Assembly: GCA_040285825.1 (NCBI GenBank)
Contig: JAUPSS010000004.1
Location: forward strand, 2,894,550-2,958,549
Source of the DNA: Eukaryota sp. TZLM1-RC
Lineage: Eukaryota > Metamonada: BaSk clade
Length of the DNA: 64,000 nucleotides
Direction: 5' to 3'
The notes beneath the pieces were generated by a model that did no database searches, was not told the DNA's origin, and worked only from the letters and a program-made list of their open reading frames with translations. The position numbers were made by a program, and so were the translations under genes. How positions within the stretch are numbered: the first letter of the stretch is position 1; each line of letters starts with the position of its first letter. Shown piece after piece: positions 9,785 through 18,283 of this stretch.

Positions 9785-10387
9785 ATGCACGTTTTTGGAC
9801 GCGGTAAGAAACAGCAACAACAACCGGCAGACATGTCCTCCGTGTCTGAGCGTCTCACTTCGCGAGAGGGAGCTCTTGAACAAAAGCTAAAATCACTCAA
9901 TCAGCAAATCCTTACACTCAAGGGTCAGTACACAAAACAGCGAGGTGCTACTAAGGAAAATACAAAACAAAGGTTACTTCATCTGATGCGACAACGGAAA
10001 ACACTAGAAAGTCAACTTTCAATGCTTTCAAATCAGTCAATGATGGTAGATAACATCAGCTTCAATACAGAAATGATATCTTCGACAATGGAGACCATGA
10101 ATGCCATGTCCAGTATTGCGAAGGATTCTAAAAAAATGATAAAGGAAACTGAACGTAATCTAGAAAGATATGAAGACTTTCGCTACGATATGCAAGAACT
10201 ACAAGAACTACAAGAAGAGGTTACTTCTCGGATGCAAGAATCATTTGGCGACCCGGGCTCTATTGACGATGCTGATTTGGAGGATGAATTTAGGGAGCTT
10301 GAGACTGAATGTTTATTAGATATCTCGGTGCCCGCCCCTGCTCCAGTGGCTAAAGGTAGTGTAAAAAAGGAAGCTGTTTCAATGTAG
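9785..10387 (+). CDS. ESCRT-III subunit, CHMP5/Vps60-like
   Basis: 200 residues from the ATG at 9785, which starts MHVFGRGKK, close to the short start of CHMP5 (MNRLFGKAK in animals). Snf7-family proteins polymerise on endosomal and other membranes and, with Vps4, sever necks during vesicle budding and cytokinesis. The sequence shows the expected layout: basic N-terminal half with long helices (SLNQQILTLKGQYTKQRG, then KQRLLHLMRQRKTLESQL), a middle region rich in Met and Ser, and an acidic C-terminus (DDADLEDEFRELETE). The spacing and the motifs LMRQRKTLE and SFGDPGSIDDADLEDE fit CHMP5/Vps60 (KQKRMYE, SYGTPELDEDDLEAE) better than Snf7 or Vps2. Length matches the family (about 200-220). No intron. 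Assignment to CHMP5 is by motif memory. Confidence 0.82.
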   Translation: MHVFGRGKKQQQQPADMSSVSERLTSREGALEQKLKSLNQQILTLKGQYTKQRGATKENTKQRLLHLMRQRKTLESQLSMLSNQSMMVDNISFNTEMISSTMETMNAMSSIAKDSKKMIKETERNLERYEDFRYDMQELQELQEEVTSRMQESFGDPGSIDDADLEDEFRELETECLLDISVPAPAPVAKGSVKKEAVSM

Positions 10388-11018
10388 ATGTCTCTGCGTA
10401 TTCGCAACCCCACATTATAGGAGTTGTTGCATTCTGTAAAGTTTAGTTGTCTTGTATTTCTTTGTGTTCATTTATTTATTATTGAGAGGGACTTTTGGAA
10501 TCACTGTTGATTATTATATAGATTTTAAAAATTACAATGGTTTCAAACATATACCTTGCAATTGTTTGAGTGGGTATCTTGGAGAAGGGTGTATTAAGAC
10601 TTTACATTAAAGTTTCTATTTTGTACTGAATCCTCACACGGTGGTGTGTTTTAATAAGATTGATGGAAAACACTCGCTAAAAATCCGCGTCTGAAGACAT
10701 TTTTGACAGACGTAGCGTCTTCTTCAAAACAGACGTTTTAGTATTTACTATTTTAGTTATGCTAGTCATTTATACGATATCAATCATGCAACATTAATGG
10801 TTGACTGCATTGAACATTAAGTATTTTATTCTATGAAGTATATTTAATAAATACAAGCATTGACTATTACAGTTTATTAGCATGGATTATTGGTTATTTG
10901 AGTTACCAACAACACCAGAAAAAAATCAATTGTTGAAGTAAATCACTCACACTATTTACAAGCACCTCCCAAATCATTAATCTCGAGTAGAAAAAAATAT
11001 CAGAGTATTGAAAGCACT
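10388..11018. other. Intergenic spacer with a structured GACGT/CGTCT-rich hairpin at 10,688-10,735
   Basis: Between two convergent genes. CGTCT+GAAGAC (10688-10698) can pair with GTCTTC (10717-10722) and, past an 8-nt bulge, AGACG (10731-10735); an inner AGACG-TAG-CGTCT stem offers an alternative fold. The rest is plain AT-rich sequence. Confidence 0.4.
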
Positions 11019-11916
11019 CTAATTAATAATCATAAAGGATCCAACAATGCCGGATTCAAGCAGTTGCTGCTGAAGCACATCGCTTCCTTTGACACCAGTG
11101 AGATACCCATTCATCAAGTCATCAAACTTCTTGATGATTCTTTCATACAAGCCTTCTCTTTTCATTACTCCTCCTCCCAACACAATGACATTAGGACGGT
11201 TTAGGAGAACTGAATTGATGCAAAGATGAGCTAGGTAATGAACTGCTGCGTCAAACACACAGTCATCTGCATGTGGAAGTTGCCAAGATTCTATCCCTGC
11301 TCTCTTGGCCAACGCTAAACTAGATGTCATACCTTCAACACAGGAAGAATGATATGGACAAATTCCAGAGAATCCGGCAGTTACATCTTCCTCAAACAAT
11401 GGGGTCATGATGTGCCCTCCTTCAGCATTGAATGAAGGAATTGGAGGGCAGGAACTGGAACCGATACCTATTCCCGTTCCTACAGTTATGCTGAGGTGAA
11501 AACAACATGAGTGCATACTATTTCAGCAGAGGAACGTCTTTGCCCTTTTGTAGTCTGATCTTGTGTTCAGCGATTGCTGCAGCATTAACATCTGTATCAA
11601 TAAAAATATTTTTGCAAATTGGAGATAAGTGTTCTATTAGGCTGCAATTCTGAAAAGTGACCTTGGGAGTTGTTGTGATAGTTCCATAAAGAGGATCTAA
11701 AGGATCGATAATAACAGGCCCAAAAGCCGCTACACCAATAGCTTTAATACTCCAGTCACGAACAAAATCCTTAATTCTTGCAAAGACTTCTTGAGGAGAT
11801 GATGTATCAAACTCATCGCGTGTTTCAAAAGTTATGGCTTCAAGATCTGTACAAAGAGCTACTACAGTGGTAGTACCACCAAGTTCAATTCCTAAATAGG
11901 CAGATGGAAGAGTCAT
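11019..11916 (-). CDS. ROK-family sugar kinase, fructokinase type, split by a 28-nt intron
   Basis: Two minus-strand exons, 11916-11519 and 11490-11019, join to 289 residues, the usual size of ScrK/YdhR-type fructokinases, which phosphorylate fructose at C6 in the cytosol using ATP. Motifs in order: GIELGGTT phosphate-binding loop (about residues 9-16, with Glu as in the fructokinase subgroup), AFGPV, GTITTTPK, catalytic DTDVNAAA (about 112), ITVGTGIG created exactly across the splice junction, GGHI, the zinc site CPYHSSC followed by VEG, and VIVLGGGV near the end. Without splicing the frame stops right after LLK, and downstream TVGTGIG lacks its start, so the intron is needed. ATG at 11916 is the first in frame. 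The subgroup is chiefly bacterial, so lateral origin is plausible but untested. Fructose specificity is inferred. Confidence 0.88.
11491..11518 (-). other. 28-nt spliceosomal-type intron
   Basis: On the minus strand the intron begins GTATGCAC and ends TTTTCACCTCAG, giving GT-AG ends and a pyrimidine-rich 3' part. Removing exactly these 28 nt turns ...LLK-stop into ...LLKYITVGTGIG, the conserved ROK motif. No other phase restores it. Confidence 0.88.
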
Positions 11917-12289
11917 ATAATAGAGAGGTTTTCGATGAAAGAACAATGTGTTTACTTTCTGTCTATCGATTTGAACAGATTAGAATAAATTACCAGAAGA
12001 ATTCAGATGTTAGCGACGAAGAGCACTCTTCAAAAAAGGGTGTTTGTCCAGTCTCTGAATTTTTACATAATATTTTTTCTGTCTTTTGTTCAACACGATT
12101 CAAAGGAAGAGTAGAGAAACCGTTGTTACCTTCCAATATGGAATTATAAATTAATACTTATTATGGAGTTGCGTCACCAGTGTTGACTTTAAGCTGTGTT
12201 ATTTCAACATAATGAATCGAATGTATGCATGTTGTTAGAATTCAGTAATGTTTTCAATTTAATTCAAAGTGGTATTTCACTGATTCTAT
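11917..12289. other. Spacer upstream of the fructokinase gene
   Basis: No protein-like frame, repeat or element match noted. It should contain the promoter of the minus-strand kinase gene. Confidence 0.5.
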
Positions 12290-14262
12290 CTTGAATCTTC
12301 CAGTGGACCACTTTTACTTTGACTGACATTTTATCCAATTCTATTTTAAATTCAAACAATGTTTCTTCACTAAAGTTGGCTGCTTACATGGATGTTTTAT
12401 TGTTAATAAGTGACTCGACGATTGTGAAAACAATGTTGACTCATAGCCATTATCAGTATTGTTTGTTCTGTTTACAGTTATCACCTGATCACACGACATC
12501 AGTGATATAATTACATTCTCTGTATTTATTTTCTTTGTGATTAACATCCTGGCTCTAATTTCTGCGTCCATACCAGGTTCAAAATGTCAGTGAACCTAAC
12601 AAAAGCAACTATGTGTTTTAAAGAATGATTCCACAAAATTGGCCTCCATCTGAACTTACTTAATTGTGTTTTATTCTCAAATTCCCCAATTTCCGCAATA
12701 GTTGATAAACTTGAAAGTCAGACCAAGTTTCATTCATCTGATGTATTTTGTCATCTATTCAGGTTCATCGTTATGCAATAATGATGAACTCTCCCACCAA
12801 TTAATTGAAAAATTAAATATTATTACACAAAAAATTGACCAAAGGATGAAATTGGGTGTGCAAAAAAATATCAATTTTACCGATATTAAGGCTGTATCTC
12901 AATTCAAATTTATATCAAAATATTTCGATCTATCAATTCATTTATCTCTAGACTTGTGGCTCAAAAGTTTAATGAATTACGTGCTAAAGTTTTGTCTCAA
13001 CTGATTGGGTGTAAAATGTCCCAGATTACTAATCATGCTTAACCAGTCCACATTATGGTGGTTTAGGATGAACTAAAGCCTCCATTCTTGCTTCGTGTGC
13101 TTTTATTTGTGGACGTAGAAATGCCACATTCGAGTTTTTGAAAAGATTTGTAGATTAGGAAAATTTATTAGCGACAACCCAAAATTCAACTATTTTTGCA
13201 TTAAACGAAGAAATTTCAAAAATTGATACAGAAATATGGAATCGACGCTTTTCCCAATTACTTAAAATATATCTGCTTACTGGTAATATTCTTGAAATAA
13301 ATTATTTGATTTTAAAGTACACGCTTCGAACATTACAAATACGAATGTCTAAAATGTATGAAGATGAACTTTTTGAAAATATATGTAGCTCGTCTGTTTT
13401 AAATCAAGATGTTCATTCATTGTTATTGGAAAAAGATGTATGTGAGAATAAGTCATCAGACTCGTCACTATTTGTCACCATTGTGCCACGAAGGTTGGGG
13501 CTATGTGGTAATAATGAAGGTTTTGTAACAGAAATGAAATTATATCCGAATATTCCAGTTAACAAACTTCTTTTGAAAGAAATTTGTATTTCATGTAATT
13601 CATCAAGCTCACCTTACGTCTAGCTTTAAGTTGACCTAAATTGATAACTCATCGTTCTTCATTACATGATGTTGTCAGGGACACTGTTTTCAATACGGCA
13701 AGAAATGCAAGAATCTCATGTAATAAGGAGCCTTTGCTGAGAGAAACACTGTCATTAAACAAATTTGGTTCTGATGAAGAGGTGATATTTACTGCGATGT
13801 GATTGATAACTCTGAAGTTGTTGATTTTGTCTGTATTGTTGCAAATGACACTTTGCTTCATTCAAGGAAACTTAATCCTATAGATGCTCTTGAATACAAA
13901 GCGAAAGAATAACATAGAAAATATGACAAAGATATCGAATAAGCTAATGCTGGGAAAACACGACTAGTTGTTTTTGTTGCTTTCACTTTTCCCACAAACG
14001 AAAGACTATCGGCAAAAGCAGAGCATTTTTTTCAATTTCGAAAAATTAATTCAAGAAACAACAATGAAGAGATTTGATATCTTTCTGTGGCACGCACCAA
14101 TTTAATTCGCTATAATTAATAAGTGACATCGCAGAAGAGCAGCAATGGGCAGAAAACAAGCACACTATGATTTTGTAGAGGATATCTTTATTCACTGACT
14201 TTCGTCCCATTATTGTTGGTTTTATTGTATTAAGTGCTGTAGTTCAATAAAAGATTTGACAA
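12290..14262 (+). mobile_element. Old family A retrotransposon, about 2 kb, decayed
   Basis: Starts in the reverse transcriptase: LKLAAYMDVLL near 12,380 corresponds to LQVVAYMDDIS of family C, with the catalytic YMDD damaged to YMDV. It continues through a linker, CPHYGGLG (LGGIGF in others) near 13,050, KYTLRTLQIRMSKMYEDELFENICSS (13,315-13,400, very like the A copy at 16,739), the zinc and endonuclease part, and a family A ending FVEDIFIH-stop at about 14,199 with the tail CTTTCGTCCCATTATTG. Many frameshifts and stops. It is the longest A copy here and the only one reaching the RT catalytic motif. Confidence 0.75.
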
Positions 14263-14321
14263 TAATGACAGCACATTGTTGTTATAAAGTATTCTAAATG
14301 TTCCTCGATTCAATAAAAAAG

Positions 14322-14338
14322 ATATATATATATATATA
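14322..14338. repeat. (AT)n microsatellite
   Basis: A short pure AT dinucleotide run of 17 bases. Confidence 0.9.
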
Positions 14339-14669
14339 GCCAAAATGAAGAACTAAACAATAAAACAAACTTAAAAAGAGTAAAACAGAAAGCTCATTGA
14401 ATTTTTTTGATAGAACGGCACAATTGGATACATTTCTACAAAAGCTGAGCAACTTCATTGTGGGTTGTTCAATGACAACCACCCTTCAGAGTATCTTGAC
14501 CCAAGAATACTCACTCGTGTGATATCTCACTTAGAAGATCGAAGGTCTATAGCATTGATGAGGAGGCGTGAATGGAGGTTGTGTGAAAGGAATATGTTGA
14601 GAATTTGAAAATAAGACACGAGTTGCAATTCACAGTATATAACTGCCTAAACAACAGACATCTGCAGCA
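14339..14669. other. Spacer upstream of the E1-like gene
   Basis: About 330 bases. One plus-strand frame ending near 14,607 has protein-like composition (HLEDRRSIALMRRREW) but lacks an ATG and matches nothing I recognise. Confidence 0.45.
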
Positions 14670-15515
14670 ATGAGTCATAGCACCAGCTCCCATATTGATC
14701 GTTATGATAGACAATGTTTGCTTTCTGAAGTGGATCAATCCTTACTCTCTAATGCTAATGTTCTTGTAGTAGGTGCAGGCGGTTTAGGAAGTTGCCTTTT
14801 ATTACATTTAGCAGGAGCAGGTGTAGCTTCTGGCACTGGTAGATTACTTGTGATTGATGCAGATACTGTCGCTTTGGACAATCTTCACCGTCAAGTCATT
14901 CACCGTACTCAAGATACAGGCGTCAATAAGGCAGAGTCAGCATGGAGAGCTGTGAAAGAACTCAATCCTGATGTCAATGTTGAATATTCCTCAGCAGTTC
15001 TGTCTATTAGTTCTTATAAGACTCTAGTCAGTCAGTTTGACCTTATAATCGATTGTACGGATAATCTTCCTACAAAAGTGCTTTTAAATGACATTTCTGC
15101 TGCTCGGCAAGTTGATTTTTTAACAGCCTCCGTGGTTCGTTGGCATGGACAAATCAATTTTTTCCCTGCAAGTAGAGTTAATGGATGTTACCGCTGTGTC
15201 TTCGGCACACTGCCTTCTTCATCTATCCTTAAATCTGCCAAAACCGTCGGCGTTATGGGCAGTGTAGTGGGAGTGGTATCTTCATGGCAGGCAACTGAAG
15301 CAATTAAGATACTAAACAGGAGACCTGATCGGGAGCTTTTAATCGGAAAAACTTTGTTTATGGATCTCAAGACCAATGTTCTAAGATTTGCCAAAATGAA
15401 ACCCAGAAATCCAGAATGTAAGTCTTGTGGTAAGGATAAGAATTGTATCTATAGCCTAAATCATCATTTGTGGGATTTAGAGTCGGTTACAGGTAAGCCC
15501 AAAAAGCATTTTTAG
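14670..15515 (+). CDS. ThiF/MoeB/UBA4-type E1-like adenylyltransferase lacking the usual catalytic Cys
   Basis: 281 residues. The family adenylates the C-terminal Gly-Gly of ubiquitin-like sulfur carriers (Urm1, MoaD, ThiS) for tRNA thiolation or cofactor synthesis. Visible: the N-terminal RYDRQ signature, nucleotide loop GAGGLGS (about 36-42), DADTV and NLHRQVIH (Mg/ATP contacts), DCTDNLPTK, and two zinc CxxC pairs (CYRC and CKSC). In MOCS3/UBA4, ThiF and MoeB a Cys precedes the GVLG stretch (for example NCADGGVLG); here the segment is KSAKTVGVMG, with no Cys at the aligned place. The C-terminal rhodanese domain of UBA4/MOCS3 is also absent, so MoeB/ThiF or UBA5-like architecture is closer. 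It may adenylate without forming a thioester, or serve another carrier. ATG 14670 gives a normal N-terminus. Confidence 0.85.
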   Translation: MSHSTSSHIDRYDRQCLLSEVDQSLLSNANVLVVGAGGLGSCLLLHLAGAGVASGTGRLLVIDADTVALDNLHRQVIHRTQDTGVNKAESAWRAVKELNPDVNVEYSSAVLSISSYKTLVSQFDLIIDCTDNLPTKVLLNDISAARQVDFLTASVVRWHGQINFFPASRVNGCYRCVFGTLPSSSILKSAKTVGVMGSVVGVVSSWQATEAIKILNRRPDRELLIGKTLFMDLKTNVLRFAKMKPRNPECKSCGKDKNCIYSLNHHLWDLESVTGKPKKHF

Positions 15516-15770
15516 GTTGTTTTCTAGTCTTGATTAGTTTTTGTAATGTACAATTTATTTTTATTTATTTTTTTACTATATCAGTTGTTTCCAAAATATA
15601 TATATCAATTAAATTAAAAATTTGTTTAAATGTTGGGTATCTTTGCACAAAAGCTTTGCATAACAACAGAAATTGTAAAGATTTAAATAGAATAATAAAA
15701 ATAGAATACCCATGCATTACCAAATTGCTAGTTTGCTAAGAATTTACACAAATATCTTAATGAAATAGCA

Positions 15771-16388
15771 ATGCCTTTGATGTGGGTGCCGACACAGGAA
15801 GAAATCAGCAATCCCGACTTCCGTCCGAGAATTATACTAGACCAACTGCTGATAAATGGAGATCGCCGAGCCCTGTGCCGCAACAAGTTTGATTTTTTTA
15901 TAAGAAGGCAAAATAGAATAATGGGATTTTTTTTCATTATTTATTTTTATTCAACAACAAATATGAAATACACAATTAAAACTTCACATCCTCAACCTAA
16001 TGGGATAATGGGATTTATTGAAAAAATTAAACTAATGGCTAATGGAAGAGAAACGATAATTTGGTTTGGTAGTGGAGGTGATGGGCCATCAAGACAATCT
16101 GTGAAAACCCCAAGGAAGCGCTTTTTGAAGGAGATTCAGAAACATTTTACATATGTGAAGCCTAATGGAGATGAATTCTACACATCTGCCAAAACGAATT
16201 GCTGTAAGGTATTCAATCAAAAGTTGTATCACGATGATGGGAGGGTGAACAATGATAAGTTTGTATGCCCTAAATGTCAGACACTCTGGTCGAGGGACAT
16301 CTCAGCTTCCAGAAACCAACTGGAGATTGCCATAAGTGAGCACTACTACAATGAAAGACCTGAGGCGTTCCGGAGACCCCGTAGATAA
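15771..16388 (+). pseudogene. Fanzor (eukaryotic TnpB-like) RuvC nuclease, C-terminal part, interrupted by a retrotransposon tail
   Basis: Fanzor proteins are RNA-guided DNA nucleases related to TnpB, carried by many eukaryotic transposons. The C-terminal third is recognisable: IIWFGSGGDGPSRQSVKTP, DEFYTSAKT (DEYRTSK... in the family), a zinc-ribbon half VCPKCQ, and WSRDISASRN, the RuvC-III signature with catalytic Asp (RDxNAAxN in TnpB/Fanzor), ending NERPEAFRRPRR. The first half of the ribbon reads NCCKVF, so one zinc Cys appears lost. The upstream half (FFIRRQNRIMGFIEKI) fits the helix before the nuclease core, but no intact RuvC-I or start is visible, so the gene is 5'-truncated. A 75-bp family D tail plus 12-bp duplication (87 bp in all) sits at 15,930-16,016 and happens to keep the frame. 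I see no terminal inverted repeats. Confidence 0.78.
15930..16004 (-). mobile_element. 75-bp family D tail inserted in the Fanzor remnant, 12-bp TSD
   Basis: Minus strand: the last ~6 codons of D and its tail GTGTATTTCATATTTGTTG plus an A-rich end. The perfect duplication ATAATGGGATTT is at 15918-15929 and 16005-16016. Strong 5' truncation, intact tail. Confidence 0.92.
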
Positions 16389-16738
16389 GTGTTTTTCCAT
16401 GTATTGCGTACCGGTTCGCGTATTGTGCTGTTGCTGCTTTAACTATCATTTGATCGTAATATCATATAGTGATAGAACTAAAGTAAGCTTAACGACTATC
16501 AAGATTGCATGAATTGGTCAAAAGCCAGAAGTGCGTTTTGATAGAAATTCTCACTACTGTTATTATCTACTGTCAATTATCTGTTTTGTTTGTAATTGAA
16601 AGAAGATTCATTCTTGTCGCCCCCACAAGAGACTTCACAAAGTTTTAATTTTAGATGCTTGATACAATGTGCGATGATTGCGACGAAGCCAGAAGGAACT
16701 TGGATTAATAAACAAATTAAGGAATTTTACTAATTGAT
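16389..16738. other. Spacer between the Fanzor remnant and a family A copy
   Basis: No recognised feature. A tiny frame near 16,660 (MLDTMCDDCDEARRNLD) is too short to judge. Confidence 0.45.
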
Positions 16739-17706
16739 ATATTTATTGAATTTGCACACTTAATTAAATTAAATCATAACTAATGGGACGACTATCATTG
16801 AACCAAGATTTCCTCTACAAAATCTTGATCTGCTTGCTGTCTAGCTAAAGCTTCTCTTATTCGATTGAAAAACCGAGGTAATCTATTAATAATGGCAAAT
16901 TGAATCCGTGAACGCCATCAACAATATCAAATCTTTTCATTTCTTTTTCTTGAACCATTTTTTGGAAGTCATTCTAAAAAGTGTCTGCTTCTACTGATAG
17001 TCTTCCGTTTATCGAAAATGGAAAAGCAATAAAAACTAGCTGTGTATTTCTATCGGCATTAGTCTCTTCAATATCTTTATCATATTTTCTATGTTTCTCT
17101 TTTGCTTTAAAATCAAGAGCAGTCACAGGATTAAGTTTTCTTCTATGAACCAAAGTATCATTTGCAACATTACATGAGACAAAATCAACAATAGCTTCAG
17201 AATTATCAATCCAATCACAGTATACATCACCTCTATCATCAGAACCAAAATTATTCAGAGAAAGTGTTTCCTTCAGCAGGGGCTCTTTGATACACGATAT
17301 TCTTGCAGTTTGTGCCATATTGAAAACAGTGTCTCTATCAATATCATGTAATGAAGAACGATAAGTTATCAATTTAGAGCAATTTAGAGCATGGCCCAAA
17401 GTGAGTTGAGGTGAATTCGAACAAATACATTTTTCTTTTGATAATAATTGATTAATGGGGATATTCAAATATAATCTCATTTTTGATACAAATGCTTCAT
17501 TAGTGACACACAATCCAAATCTTCGTGGTACAATGGTTACAAAAAGTGAAGAATCTGATGACTTACTTTCACAAACACCCTTTTCCAATAACAATGAGTG
17601 AAGATCTTGATTTAAAACAGCCGAGCTGCATATATTATTATAAAGATCATTTTCATACATTCCAGTCAATCGTTTCTGTAATGTTCGAAGAGTGTACTTC
17701 AAATTT
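16739..17706 (-). mobile_element. Family A retrotransposon, 5'-truncated
   Basis: The minus-strand frame 17702-16974 encodes the A protein from KYTLRTLQKRLTGMYEND through the zinc region and the endonuclease core (DRGDVYCDW, AIVDFVS, KHRKYD). The last ~70 codons are frame-broken near 16,920-16,980 but still match, and the A tail is present at 16,739-16,800. No clear target duplication could be read. It lies between the Fanzor and Ulp1-like remnants and may have split one locus. Confidence 0.9.
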
Positions 17707-17740
17707 CAAACATTCTTTTCTGGAATATTGCTTGAAATAG

Positions 17741-18274
17741 ATGTCTAAAGTATTTAAAGATGAAGAACACTGGAGTGGAATTGATGCAAATTTTTTCTAC
17801 AACTTAACAAGATTAGAGAGGACGGACGAGAACATTGAGTACGTGAAAATAGCTAATCCATCGTTGTTTCGAATAATGTCAGCAGTCTGTGGAGGATTAA
17901 AAATAGGAAGACAAGACTGGACTGACGACTTTCAATTAAAATGTATGAGATCAGCCTTACTATCATATGGAGAAGAAAGAGGATTAGCAAAATTCTCAGA
18001 AGCAAAATACAATTGTGAATTAGTTCTGGGAGACAAGTTAATGGTTATCGCAATAATGGACAAGAGTGAATGAACTATTGAACACTGGCTAATTAATACT
18101 GACAAGACTGGGGGCCGTGGAATTCACTGGACTGCCCTAGCTATTGATAATCGCACGAAGATTATTTATTTCTACGATAGTCAATGTGTAGACATTTCTG
18201 ACAAAGTAATGATGGAAGTGTTTTGGGATTTGAACCTCCTCCACCACATGATTTCTCTATATCAGAAACGTTAG
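17741..18274 (+). pseudogene. Ulp1-like (C48) cysteine protease remnant with in-frame TGA
   Basis: A 110-codon frame starting MSKVFKDEEHW ends at a TGA (18071-18073), but the same frame continues for 67 codons to a TAG (18272-18274). The continued part has GIHWTALAIDNRTKIIYFYDSQ-type sequence: His-Trp, then a strand and Asp-Ser, the H...D spacing of Ulp1/SENP proteases that cut SUMO-like modifiers or viral and transposon polyproteins. The Gln and nucleophile Cys that should follow (Q...GxDCG) are missing because the frame ends in LHHMISLYQKR. So the copy is truncated and nonsense-mutated. Such domains ride in MULE, Maverick and NeSL-type elements. The stop is 9 bp before the next gene's ATG. 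Assignment rests on one motif region. Confidence 0.55.
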
Positions 18275-18283
18275 GTTCATCAC

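Noticed and set aside
14400-14607. A 64-codon protein-like frame (HLEDRRSIALMRRREW)
   Set aside because: No ATG, no recognisable domain and no continuation; not enough to call a gene.
15495-15517. A possible 23-nt GT-AG intron at the end of the E1-like gene
   Set aside because: Splicing would extend the frame into AT-rich, low-complexity sequence with no rhodanese or other domain, so the stop at 15,515 is preferred.
15776-15812. DVGADTG in another frame as a possible RuvC-I motif of the Fanzor remnant
   Set aside because: It lies in a different frame, with stops just upstream and no supporting flanking homology; it may be chance.
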